Assembly (NCBI RefSeq): GCF_023168325.1
Contig: NZ_AP025688.1
Location: forward strand, 2,170,001 to 2,234,000
Direction of reading: 5' to 3'
Source of the DNA: Tsukamurella sp. PLM1
GTDB taxonomy: Bacteria; Actinomycetota; Actinomycetes; Mycobacteriales; Mycobacteriaceae
Length of the DNA: 64,000 bases
Shown: in pieces, positions 9,745 through 19,364 of the stretch
Position numbering within the stretch: the stretch's first letter is position 1
Layout: the number at the start of each line of letters is the position of its first letter
Translations under genes and position numbers: made by a program
The notes under the pieces: model-generated
What the model was told of the DNA's origin: nothing
Databases searched by the model: none
Seen by the model: the letters and a program-made list of their open reading frames with translations, nothing else

Positions 9745-11460
9745 CTACAGCTTCGTGATGCGGCTGGTGGGCACCTGCAGGTCCGGGGTGGCCTGCAGGA
9801 ACGTCTCCAGCGCGTCCAGGTCGATGCCGCCCACCGTGAGGTCGGTGGACTGCTTGAACACGCTGAACCCGTCGCCGCCCGCGGCGAGGAAGTTGTTCGT
9901 GGTCACCCGGTACTTCGCGACGGTGTTGACCGGCTGGTCGCCGATCGTGACGCTCTCGCGGACCACCTTCCGGCCGGGCGCGCCGTTCGGGTCGTAGCTG
10001 TAGGTGATGCCCGACGGTGCCAGCACCGTCGTCTTGTCGGGGTTCTGCCACTGCTGCTCGAGCAGGTCGATGATCTGCTGGCCGGTCAGCGACACGGTGA
10101 CCACCTGGTTGCCGAACGGCTGGACCGTGTACGCGTCGCCGTAGGTCACGTCGCCGGCCTTGAGGTCGGCGCGCACGCCGCCGGGGTTCATGAGCGCGAT
10201 CTGGCCCGCGGCCTCGGCGGGCGGCCGGGTGGTGAAAAGCATCGCGTCGGCCAGCACGTCGCCGAGCGGGGAGTCGCCGCCGGGGAAGGCCTCGCGCTTG
10301 AGCTCGGCGGGAATCCTGCCGATCACGCGGTCGGCGCGGGGCTTGGCCTCCTTCGCGTAGAAGTCGATCAGGCGCTGCGTGCCCGGGTCGGCGGGCAGCG
10401 ACGGGCGGACCACGCGGTTCACGGCCTTGGAGGTGACGCCGTTCGCGCCGAAGTCCAGCGTGATGTCGGTGACGAGCCGGCCGTAGGAGGCGCCCTGCGT
10501 GACGGTGCGTCCCTCGATCGAGCAGACGTAGGCCTGGTGCGAGTGGGCGGTCGCGATCACCTGGACGGCGGGGTCGACGCGCTTCGCCAGGTCCGGGACG
10601 GGGGCCGAGACGTCCTTGCAGGCGTTGGGGTCGGCCTCGCCGCTGCCGCCCTTCTGGCCGCCGCCGTTGTGCACCGCCGCCACGATCGCCTGCGCGCCCG
10701 CGGCCTTCATCTCCGGGACGTACTTGTTGATGGCGTCGGCCTCGTCGCCGAACATGTAGCCGCGGACGCCCTCCGGCGCCACGATGGTCGCGGTCTCGGG
10801 CGTGACGGCGCCGATCACGGCGATCTTCTTGCCGTTCACCTCGAGCATCTTCCACGGCACCGTCCCGGGCGGCAGCTGGCCCTGAGCGTTGGTCACGTTA
10901 GCCGCGAGGTACTGGTAGGCGGCGCCGGTGAACGGCTCGCCCGGCTCGCAGCCCTGCGGGGCGCAGCCGCCCTTCTGCAGGCGTTCCAGCTCGATCGTGC
11001 CGTGGTCGAACTCGTGGTTGCCCACCGACGACGCCTGCATGCCCACGGAGTTGAGGAACTTGATCGTCGGCTCGTCGCGGAACAGGGCCGACACCAGCGG
11101 GCTCGCGCTCACCAGGTCGCCGTTGCCCAGCGTGATGCTGTTCGGGTACGCCTTCTGCAGGCGCTGCAGTGCGGTGGCGAGGTATGCGGCGCCTCCCGCG
11201 GCCTCGCCGCCGATCCTGCCGGTCGAGCCGGTGGGCGGCTGCAGGTTGCCGTGCAGGTCGTTGATCATGAACACGTGCACCTGCTCCGCGGTCGCGGCGG
11301 GCAGGTCGTCGACGCCGGGCACGGTGAAACCCACCGTCGCGCCGGACGTCGCCGCCGACGAGGACGACGATGCCGCGTCGCCCCCCGAGGTGCCGCAACT
11401 CGCGAGGAGCGTGGCGGACGCGGTCAGGGCGAGGACGGCAAGGAGGTGACGTTGACGCAT
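9745..11460 (-). CDS. Secreted lipoprotein 5'-nucleotidase / 2',3'-cyclic phosphodiesterase family
   Basis: The 571-residue product has a lipoprotein signal with lipobox LASC (Cys22). The metallophosphatase domain shows DLHGNLQP, GNGDLVSAS, SSVGNHEFDHG, AAVHNGGG and TAHSHQAY, which bind the two metals. The C-terminal nucleotidase domain has NPGGVRADLKAGDVTYGDAY and PFGNQVV. Family members hydrolyse extracellular nucleotides to release nucleoside and phosphate. I start it at ATG 11460; an in-frame TTG at 11472 adds only four residues. It is anchored outside the membrane and probably scavenges nucleotides. It is transcribed away from the HAD gene. Confidence 0.9.
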   Translation of the reverse strand: MRQRHLLAVLALTASATLLASCGTSGGDAASSSSSAATSGATVGFTVPGVDDLPAATAEQVHVFMINDLHGNLQPPTGSTGRIGGEAAGGAAYLATALQRLQKAYPNSITLGNGDLVSASPLVSALFRDEPTIKFLNSVGMQASSVGNHEFDHGTIELERLQKGGCAPQGCEPGEPFTGAAYQYLAANVTNAQGQLPPGTVPWKMLEVNGKKIAVIGAVTPETATIVAPEGVRGYMFGDEADAINKYVPEMKAAGAQAIVAAVHNGGGQKGGSGEADPNACKDVSAPVPDLAKRVDPAVQVIATAHSHQAYVCSIEGRTVTQGASYGRLVTDITLDFGANGVTSKAVNRVVRPSLPADPGTQRLIDFYAKEAKPRADRVIGRIPAELKREAFPGGDSPLGDVLADAMLFTTRPPAEAAGQIALMNPGGVRADLKAGDVTYGDAYTVQPFGNQVVTVSLTGQQIIDLLEQQWQNPDKTTVLAPSGITYSYDPNGAPGRKVVRESVTIGDQPVNTVAKYRVTTNNFLAAGGDGFSVFKQSTDLTVGGIDLDALETFLQATPDLQVPTSRITKL

Positions 11461-11570
11461 GCCGGAACCCAAGCACAGCGAATCGTCGTTCGGGTGACGA
11501 ATGAATTAACAACCCGGATTCCGCGTGGGTGCACTCACCGGCCGACGGCGGCGACACTGCGGCCCTGACA

Positions 11571-11576
11571 TAGCCT
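11571..11576 (+). promoter_or_regulatory. -10 box of leaderless HAD-gene promoter
   Basis: TAGCCT lies 6 nt before ATG 11583. Confidence 0.55.
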
Positions 11577-11582
11577 GGGGCC

Positions 11583-12236
11583 ATGACACTTCCCGCCGCA
11601 GTCCTGTTCGACATGGACGGAACCCTCCTGGATTCCGAGAAGCTGTGGGACATCGCGGTCGCCGAGTTCACTCGTGGCCTCGGGTACGAGGTCACCCCGG
11701 AGGCCAGGGAATCGACGCTCGGCAACGCCACAGGCGACGCCCTCCGCAAGCTCTACGACTTCGCGCAGGTCCCGGAAGCCGACCGCGACTACCCCGGCGC
11801 GGAGCGGTGGGTCTCGAACCGCGTCGTCGAGCTGTTCGACGGTGGCATCCCGTGGCAGCCCGGCGCCCGCGAGGCGCTGGACCTGCTCGCGGACGCGGGC
11901 GTCCCGCTGGTCCTGGTGACCAACACCATCCGGGACGTGACCGAGCACGCGCTGGGCACGCTCGGCCGCGAGCGGTTCGTCGCCACCGTCTGCGGCGATG
12001 AGGTCGCCGAGCCCAAGCCCGCGCCGGACCCGTACCTGCGCGGCGCGCGGCTCGCCGGCGTCGCGCCGCAGGACTGCGTCGCCGTGGAGGATTCGCCGAC
12101 GGGGGCCCGCTCGGCGTTCGTCGCGGGGTGCACGGTGCTCACGGTCGGCCCGGAGCCGGTGCTCGACGGTGCCGTCCACCTCGGTGGCCTCACCGGCGCC
12201 GGAGTCGCCGACTTCGCGCCGCTCAGCCGACGCTGA
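11583..12236 (+). CDS. HAD-superfamily hydrolase (beta-phosphoglucomutase-like)
   Basis: This 217-residue protein has all HAD motifs: nucleophile motif DMDGTLLD (Asp10, Asp12), Thr in LVLVTNTI, Lys in EVAEPKPAPDPYL and the acidic motif VAVEDSPTGARSAF. The helical cap between motifs I and II makes it subclass IA, like phosphoglycolate phosphatase or beta-phosphoglucomutase. Substrate is not predictable. Its 3' end overlaps the stop of the convergent lipoprotein gene by 14 bp. Confidence 0.88.
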   Translation: MTLPAAVLFDMDGTLLDSEKLWDIAVAEFTRGLGYEVTPEARESTLGNATGDALRKLYDFAQVPEADRDYPGAERWVSNRVVELFDGGIPWQPGAREALDLLADAGVPLVLVTNTIRDVTEHALGTLGRERFVATVCGDEVAEPKPAPDPYLRGARLAGVAPQDCVAVEDSPTGARSAFVAGCTVLTVGPEPVLDGAVHLGGLTGAGVADFAPLSRR

Positions 12237-12622
12237 CGGTGTTCTCGCCCGAACGGCACGTGCCCACCTGATCGGTGACGCGCGCCGTGCAGCGCCAGCC
12301 GCCGGTGTCGACGGTGACCGCCTGCCCCTGCGCGCGCCGCCGCGGCGGCGTAGGCCCCGGCCACCCGAAGCGCGTCGACGCAGTTCGCGGCGCCCGCCCG
12401 GACCACGACCGTGCTCCCGGCCACTGAGCCGCAGACCGTGCCGGGTCCGGCCAGGTCGGCGCCCGGGTGCGCGCCGCTGGCGGCCACCGACGACGACGGC
12501 GTGCCGGTCGCCGCGATCGCACTGAAGCTGACGGCGCTATCGGCGGGGACCTCGGGTTCGGCGGCGCATCCGGCGACCGGGGCGACGGCCAGGAGCGCGA
12601 GGGCGATGTGACGCGCGTTCAT
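12223..12622 (-). CDS. Small secreted lipoprotein, hypothetical (one frameshift)
   Basis: The product starts MNARHIALALLAVAPVAGC, a lipoprotein signal with lipobox VAGC and lipidated Cys19, followed by a Ser/Thr/Ala-rich linker. The folded part has four further cysteines (TVCGS, ANCVD, WRCTA, GTCRS), probably two disulfides. One extra base near 12330-12345 breaks the frame; removing it gives AVTVDTGGWRCTARVTD to the stop at 12223. About 132 residues in total. Function unknown; surface-anchored by inference. Confidence 0.65.
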
Positions 12623-12739
12623 GATCTGCAGAAACTAACGGTGTCGTCGCCACTCTGCTCGCCGCAGAGGACGGAAAGTGCTGAGCATCACCGGAACCCG
12701 GTGACCGCCGTCACGTCCCAGCCAGGCGGGCCTCGGCCG

Positions 12740-14618
12740 TCACTTCTCGGCACCGTCGATCGCGGCACTGGCCATGACTGCCATCCGGACCCGCTCGGTG
12801 TCGGCGGCTGTCCAGCCCTCCGGCGGAAGGACTGCGGCGAACGCGTCGACCACCGCGGTGCCGTAGTTGTGGCCGTGGCCGTCCGGCACGCCGGCCGCGT
12901 TCGCGAGGTCGGCCGAGACCTGCCAGAACGTGACGAACGGGTACCAGGCCATCGCCGAGCTGCGGTCCCGGCCGGGCGGCTCGCGCAGCCAGTCGGGCTG
13001 CCGCAGCATCAGCTCGGGGGACCACCACACCACCGGGTCGGACGGGTGTTGGACGTACACGATGTGCGGCGCCAGCCACTCCGCCCCGCCGCTGTCGGCG
13101 AGGGACCGCTGACCGTCCGTGAAGCGGACGATCAGCCCATCCGTGTAGGTGGGCAGTACCTCGGGAGTCCCCAGGTCGCGGCGGTCGGTGATCGCCGAAT
13201 GGATCGGGTTGGCGCGGGGCGGGCCGAGCCAGACGACACCGTCGACCTTCTCGCGGATATCGGGCAGGCCGGCGAACGCGCCCTCGCCGGCCCGCGTGCC
13301 CAGGCTCTCGCCCATGACCAGAAGCTTCGGTCGGTGCTCGGCGGGACGGGCGCGCACGTCCGTGAGCACTGCGTCGATCAGCCGCTTGCCGGATTCGAGT
13401 GACGCCTCGCCGTCGGTGACGAACGAGATCCAGCTGGGCAGGTACGAGTACTGCATCGCGACCAGGGCCACGTCGCCGTCGTACATCAGCTCCACCGCCC
13501 GCGCCGCCGTCGGATTGACCCAGCCGGACCCGGTCGTGGGGATCACGACGACGTGCTTGCGGTCCAGTGCGCCGGTCCGCGCGAGCTCACGGTGCAGCAG
13601 CGAGATCCGCTCGGTCGGGGTGTCGGCGTTCTCGAGGCCCACGTACACCCGGACCGGCTCCGTCACCGGCCGGGTCGTGAACCGCCGCAGGTCCGCGGCC
13701 CGCAGGCCGCCCGCCACGAACTTGCGGCCCTCGTTCCCGAGTCCGGACCACGCCGCGGCCGACCCCGGCGACCCCGACCGCTGCGGCGCCGTGGGCTGCG
13801 GGAACTCGGGCAGCTCCTGATCGTTCGTGGCGGACGCCACCCGGTTCGCGCCGGCCGTGAACGCCCGGAAGCCGATGTCGTTGACGAACAGGAACAGCAG
13901 CAGCGCGATCCAGATGAAGCCGAGCACTTTGGCGGCGGGCAGCGGGATCTTCAGGAACCGGTTGGCGCGCCGCCCCGCGAGCAATGCCAGGTCCCGGAGC
14001 ACGCGCACCGCTGAGATGAGGAGCGCGGCCACCACGAACGCGACGACCGGTGTCAACACGTACCACAGATTCGAGCCGGGTCGCATGTCCATCAGCGCCC
14101 GCACCCCGTCCTGCCAGCGCTTCGCCGCGACCATCATCGACAGCCCGCCGCCGATCACGCCGAACACGATGAGCGCGCGCCACACGGGGACCCACCGGGC
14201 GCGCCGGATCGTCCCGGATCGGGTGCGCGCGCACCAGCAGGTCCACGATCACCCACTTGAGCAGCACGCCGATCCCGTACCCGATCACCGCGTTGATCCC
14301 GGACACCACGCCCTGGAAGAACCAGGACCGGGGGAGCAGCGACGCGGTCAGGCTGCTCATCAGGAACAGGCCGCCCACGAACAGGCCGGCGAAGTCCAGG
14401 TGGAGCAGGCTCCACGCCCACGCGAGGACCGGGTGCTTGGCCGCGAACTCGTCGTAGTTCTCCCGCAGGAACCGGTCGGGGTCGCGCGCGGCCCGCACCA
14501 CCCGGAGCCGGGCCCGGATCAGTGCCCGGGCGTACCCGTACTGCGCGGAGCCCTTCACCAGCGCGCCCTGCGCGGGCGGGGTCGACGGTGCCGTGTCCTC
14601 CGTCGCCGAGCCCTCCAC
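12740..14618 (-). CDS. Membrane-anchored alpha/beta hydrolase (Abhydrolase_9 family), one frameshift
   Basis: The N-terminal half has about five hydrophobic segments (GLFVGGLFLMSSLTASLL, GVVSGINAVIGYGIGVLL, ALIVFGVIGGGL, VVAFVVAALLIS, VLGFIWIALLLFLFV), as in the Abhydrolase_9 N-terminal domain. The C-terminal domain has the nucleophile elbow VMGESLGTRAGEG and a late His in VPDGHGHNYGT. One extra base at GGG 14197-14199 splits the frame. I prefer GTG 14618, 7 nt after TACAGT; GTG 14627 is the longer alternative. The active site probably faces outside. Substrate unknown. It is divergent from hisE. Confidence 0.8.
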
Positions 14619-14625
14619 ACCGAGC

Positions 14626-14631
14626 ACTGTA
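14626..14631 (-). promoter_or_regulatory. -10 box upstream of the membrane hydrolase gene
   Basis: Minus-strand TACAGT ends 7 nt before GTG 14618 and overlaps the alternative start GTG 14627, which argues against the longer form. Confidence 0.45.
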
Positions 14632-14653
14632 GTTGCCGTGAAACAATATGTGC

Positions 14654-14917
14654 GTGAAGACCATGGAGACGCTGTTCGCGGAGTTGGCCGCCAAGGCCGA
14701 GGAGCGGCCCGCCGGGAGCGGGACCGTCGAGGCGCTGGACCGCGGTATCCACTTCCTGGGCAAGAAGGTCATCGAAGAGGCCGGTGAGGTCTGGATCGCC
14801 GCCGAGTACCAGACCGACGGCGAGCTGGCCGAGGAGGCTTCGCAGCTGCTGTACTGGTTGCAGGTGCTGCTGGTCAAGCGCGGTCTGACGCTCGACGACG
14901 TCTACTCCTACCTCTGA
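14654..14917 (+). CDS. hisE: HisE, phosphoribosyl-ATP pyrophosphatase
   Basis: HisE hydrolyses phosphoribosyl-ATP to phosphoribosyl-AMP, the second step of histidine synthesis. The 87-residue protein shows the all-alpha NTP-pyrophosphohydrolase pattern: [18 protein letters not shown] (EExxE metal motif) and [15 protein letters not shown] start at GTG 14654 ([11 protein letters not shown]) because relatives begin there and AACAAT lies 6 nt upstream; ATG 14648 would add two residues. hisG follows after 23 nt in the same operon. Confidence 0.93.
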   Translation: MKTMETLFAELAAKAEERPAGSGTVEALDRGIHFLGKKVIEEAGEVWIAAEYQTDGELAEEASQLLYWLQVLLVKRGLTLDDVYSYL

Positions 14918-14940
14918 CTTCCCGAAGGATTCCTCGAAAC

Positions 14941-15786
14941 ATGTTGCGGGTCGCCGTACCGAACAAGGGCGCGCTCTCCGAGGCCGCCGCCGCCATCCTG
15001 AGCGAGGCCGGCTACCGCCGCCGCTCGGACTCCAAGGACCTCACGGTCCTCGACAACGGCAACGAAGTGGAGTTCTTCTTCCTCCGCCCCAAGGACATCG
15101 CCCTGTATGTGGGCTCGGGCGAGCTCGACATGGGCATCACCGGCCGCGACCTCGCGCTGGACTCGGGCGCGGAATTCACCGAGCGCCTGGCGCTCGGCTT
15201 CGGCCGCTCGACCTTCCGGTACGCCGGCCCCGCCGGGCGGGACTGGTCCGTCGCCGATCTGAACGGCAAGCGGGTCGCCACGTCGTACCCCAATCTGGTG
15301 CGGCGCGACCTGGCCGCCCGGGGCCTCGACGCCGAGGTGATCCGCCTCGACGGCGCCGTGGAGATCTCGATCCAGCTCGGTGTGGCCGACCTGATCGCCG
15401 ACGTCGTCGAATCCGGCCGCTCGCTGCGCCAGAACAACCTGGTCGCCTTCGGCGAGTCGCTGTGCGACTCGGAGGGCGTGCTCATCGAGCGCGTCGGCGC
15501 CGATTCCGACCGTGCGCGTGATCAGCTGACGGCGCGACTGAAGGGCGTGGTCTTCGGCCGGCAGTACGTGATGCTCGATTACGACTGCCCGCGCACCCTC
15601 CTGGACGGCGCGATCGCCGTGACCCCGGGGCTCGAATCCCCGACGGTGGCCCCGATGGCGGACGACGCCTGGGTCGCCGTCCGCGCGATGGTGCTCCGCA
15701 AGGACGCCAACGGCGTCATGGACGACCTCGCCGAGCTCGGCGCAAAGGCGATCCTGATGACCGACATCCGCAGCTGCCGGTTCTGA
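14941..15786 (+). CDS. hisG: HisG, ATP phosphoribosyltransferase (long form)
   Basis: HisG condenses ATP with PRPP, the committed and feedback-controlled step of histidine synthesis. The 281-residue length marks the long form with a C-terminal regulatory domain that binds histidine. Visible features are [42 protein letters not shown] and the PRPP-site stretch [20 protein letters not shown]. It follows hisE directly and converges with the thioesterase gene, 19 nt away. Confidence 0.95.
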   Translation: MLRVAVPNKGALSEAAAAILSEAGYRRRSDSKDLTVLDNGNEVEFFFLRPKDIALYVGSGELDMGITGRDLALDSGAEFTERLALGFGRSTFRYAGPAGRDWSVADLNGKRVATSYPNLVRRDLAARGLDAEVIRLDGAVEISIQLGVADLIADVVESGRSLRQNNLVAFGESLCDSEGVLIERVGADSDRARDQLTARLKGVVFGRQYVMLDYDCPRTLLDGAIAVTPGLESPTVAPMADDAWVAVRAMVLRKDANGVMDDLAELGAKAILMTDIRSCRF

Positions 15787-15805
15787 CGCGGCGCGCGACG
15801 CGGGC

Positions 15806-16636
15806 TCACCGCGTCGCGATCAGCAGCGTCTGGGCGCCCACGGCGAACGCACCGGCACCGTCGTAGATCCGCGAGACGGTGGTGCCGATGCCCTCGCCGC
15901 CCACGAGCTGATCGCCCAGCACCCCGACCCAGCCGTCGACCGGCGCGGGCGAGCGGTGCAGGTGCACCGTCATGTCCATGTTCATCCAGGTCACCGACGT
16001 GGGGTCGAGGTAGGCCGAGATGCCGTTGGCCGCGTCGATCACGGAGAACACCTGCACCAGGGGCGACGGTGCCTCGCCCGCGACGAGCGGCATCCTCGCC
16101 CGGATCCAGCACTGCTTGGGGCCATCCGGGCCGTCGGGATGGTCGACGAACCGCCAGTCGCACGCGGCGAGGAAGCCCTGGTCTTTGAGGTGCTCGAAGA
16201 AATCGGGCATGGCACCGTCGACCTCGCCCGGCGGAGGGAGCGCGGGGGACAGGTCGCGCGCGATCGGGGCGGTGTCGGACGCCGCGAGCGCCCACGCCTG
16301 GGCGCGGGCGACGGTGCGGTACGCACCCGTGTCGTCGAGGCAGTCCATCTCGGCGGCGAGCAGCGTGATCGTGCGCCCGGGGCGGGCGTGCCAGGCGCGC
16401 ACCCGCGTCCGGGTGATCGGCACGACGCCCAGGAGATCGACCGTCACGCGGGAGATCCGCGCGCCGTCGCCGACGAGCTTCTCCATGGCACGCACCATGA
16501 TCGCCGCGGGCGGCGCGCCGTGCTGCATGGTGTCCGCCCACACGCTGGCGGTGGCGGGTGCCGGGTCGAAGACCTCGTACTCGACACCGTCGGCGGCGAG
16601 GGTCCCTGCGGGATGGAAGAACGCGTCATCGGCCAT
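15806..16636 (-). CDS. Acyl-CoA thioesterase-like double hotdog protein
   Basis: The 276-residue protein has the two hotdog halves of the TesB-like thioesterase family: an N-terminal half with GAPPAAIMVRAMEKL and RVTVDLLGVVPI, and a C-terminal half with SVIDAANGISAYLDPTSVTWMNMDMTVHLHR. Such enzymes hydrolyse acyl-CoA thioesters; the substrate is unknown. A TAGGAC box 6 nt before ATG 16636 suggests leaderless transcription, weaker than at other genes. It is divergent from trmI. Confidence 0.85.
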   Translation of the reverse strand: MADDAFFHPAGTLAADGVEYEVFDPAPATASVWADTMQHGAPPAAIMVRAMEKLVGDGARISRVTVDLLGVVPITRTRVRAWHARPGRTITLLAAEMDCLDDTGAYRTVARAQAWALAASDTAPIARDLSPALPPPGEVDGAMPDFFEHLKDQGFLAACDWRFVDHPDGPDGPKQCWIRARMPLVAGEAPSPLVQVFSVIDAANGISAYLDPTSVTWMNMDMTVHLHRSPAPVDGWVGVLGDQLVGGEGIGTTVSRIYDGAGAFAVGAQTLLIATR

Positions 16637-16655
16637 GTACCAGTCCTACCGATAG

Positions 16656-17528
<873 letters not shown>

Positions 17529-17558
17529 CGTGGAAGACCCCACTGGAAGGGAGTTCTC

Positions 17559-19287
17559 GTGACGGAACCGGATCAGACCCGGCCCACGGCGACGCCGGCA
17601 TCGTCGGGCTCGGCGGCGCAGCCGACGTCCGCGGCCGCGCTGCGCGAGCGTGTCGACGCGCTCACCACCCGCAACGCGAAGCTGCTCGAGACGCTCCGCG
17701 ACGCCCGCAACCAGCTCCTGACCCTCCGCGAGGAGGTCGAGCGGCTCGGGCAGCCCCGTCGGGCTACGGAGTGCTGCTGGCCACCTACGAGGACGACACG
17801 GTGGACGTCTTCACGTCGGGCCGCAAGATGCGGCTCACCTGCTCGCCCAACCTGGACGTGGCCACCTTCGCCACCGGTCAGACGGTGCGCCTCAACGAGG
17901 CGCTCACGGTGGTCGAGGCCAATGATTTCGAGAACGTGGGCGAGATCTCCACGCTCCGCGAGATCCTGGACGACGGTACCCGCGCCCTGGTCGTGGGCCA
18001 CGCCGACGAGGAGCGCGTGGTCCGGCTGGCGGCACCCTGGCCCTGCAGGCCTCCGACGACCCGGGCGTGGACGAGTTCGGCCTGGCGCGCCGCAAGCTGC
18101 GCGTGGGCGATTCGCTGCTCGTCGACACCAAGGCCGGCTACGCGTTCGAGCGGATCCCCAAGGCCGAGGTCGAGGATCTGGTGCTGGAGGAGGTGCCGGA
18201 CGTCGACTACTCGGACATCGGCGGCCTGGGCCGGCAGATCGAGCTCATCCGCGACGCCGTGGAACTGCCGTTCCTGCACAAGGACCTGTTCAAGGACTAC
18301 TCGCTGCGCCCGCCCAAGGGCGTGCTGCTGTACGGGCCGCCCGGCAACGGCAAGACGCTCATCGCGAAGGCCGTCGCGAACTCGCTCGCGAAGAAGATCG
18401 CCGAGGTCCGCGGGGACGACTCGCGCGAGGTCAAGTCGTACTTCCTCAACATCAAGGGCCCCGAGCTGCTCAACAAGTTCGTCGGCGAGACCGAGCGGCA
18501 CATCCGCCTGATCTTCCAACGGGCCCGCGAAAAGGCGTCCGAGGGCACGCCCGTCATCGTGTTCTTCGACGAGATGGACTCGATCTTCCGAACCCGCGGC
18601 TCGGGCGTCAGCTCCGACGTGGAGACCACCGTGGTCCCGCAGCTGCTGTCGGAGATCGACGGCGTCGAGGGCCTCGAGAACGTCATCGTGATCGGTGCAT
18701 CGAACCGCGAGGACATGATCGACCCCGCGATCCTGCGGCCCGGCCGCCTCGATGTGAAGATCAAGATCGAGCGCCCCGATGCCGAGGGCGCGATCGACAT
18801 CTTCTCGAAGTACCTCACCGCCGAGCTGCCGATCCACGAGGAGGACCTCGCGGAGTTCGGCGGCGACCGGGAGGCCTGTGTGAAGGCGATGATCGAGCGC
18901 GTGGTCGAGCGGATGTACGCGGAGACCGACGACAACCGCTTCCTGGAGGTGACCTACGCCAACGGCGACAAGGAGGTCATGTACTTCAAGGACTTCAACT
19001 CGGGCGCGATGATCCAGAACGTCGTCGACCGGGCGAAGAAGCACGCGATCAAGGGCTTCCTGGAAACCGGGCAGCCCGGCCTGCGGATCACCCACCTGCT
19101 CGAGTCCATCGTCGACGAGTTCGCCGAGAACGAGGACCTGCCCAACACGACCAACCCCGACGATTGGGCGCGGATCTCGGGCAAGAAGGGCGAGCGCATC
19201 GTCTACATCCGCACGCTCGTGACCGGCAAGAACGCGAGTGCGTCGCGCGCGATCGACACGGAGAACAACACCGGGCAGTACCTCTAG
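17559..19287 (+). CDS. mpa: Mpa/ARC, proteasome-activating AAA+ ATPase (two frame breaks)
   Basis: Mpa hexamers recognise Pup with an N-terminal coiled coil, unfold the pupylated protein and feed it to the 20S core. The order is coiled coil (about residues 20-65, [20 protein letters not shown]), two OB folds, then the AAA+ domain with Walker A GPPGNGKT (about residue 260), Walker [10 protein letters not shown] and the arginine-finger region. The C-terminus GQYL is the tail that docks into the proteasome alpha ring. The frame breaks at CCCC 17754-17757 and GG 18028-18029; one added base in each run restores [12 protein letters not shown] and [11 protein letters not shown]. Total about 576 residues. 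Confidence 0.94.
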
Positions 19288-19353
19288 CCCCTCTCGCCGG
19301 CGCCGGGTTCGCGCGACAAGCGTCGCGCAAGCCCGGCGCAAGCGACGTCTCCC

Positions 19354-19359
19354 TATAGT
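19354..19359 (+). promoter_or_regulatory. -10 box upstream of FHA-ABC gene
   Basis: TATAGT lies 5 nt before GTG 19365, or 8 nt before ATG 19368, so the transcript starts at or within the first codons. Confidence 0.55.
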
Positions 19360-19364
19360 TATCC

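Noticed and set aside
8390..10855. A long minus-strand frame over the metH end and the nucleotidase gene
   Set aside because: It crosses three unrelated genes and shows no domain; it is a composition artefact.
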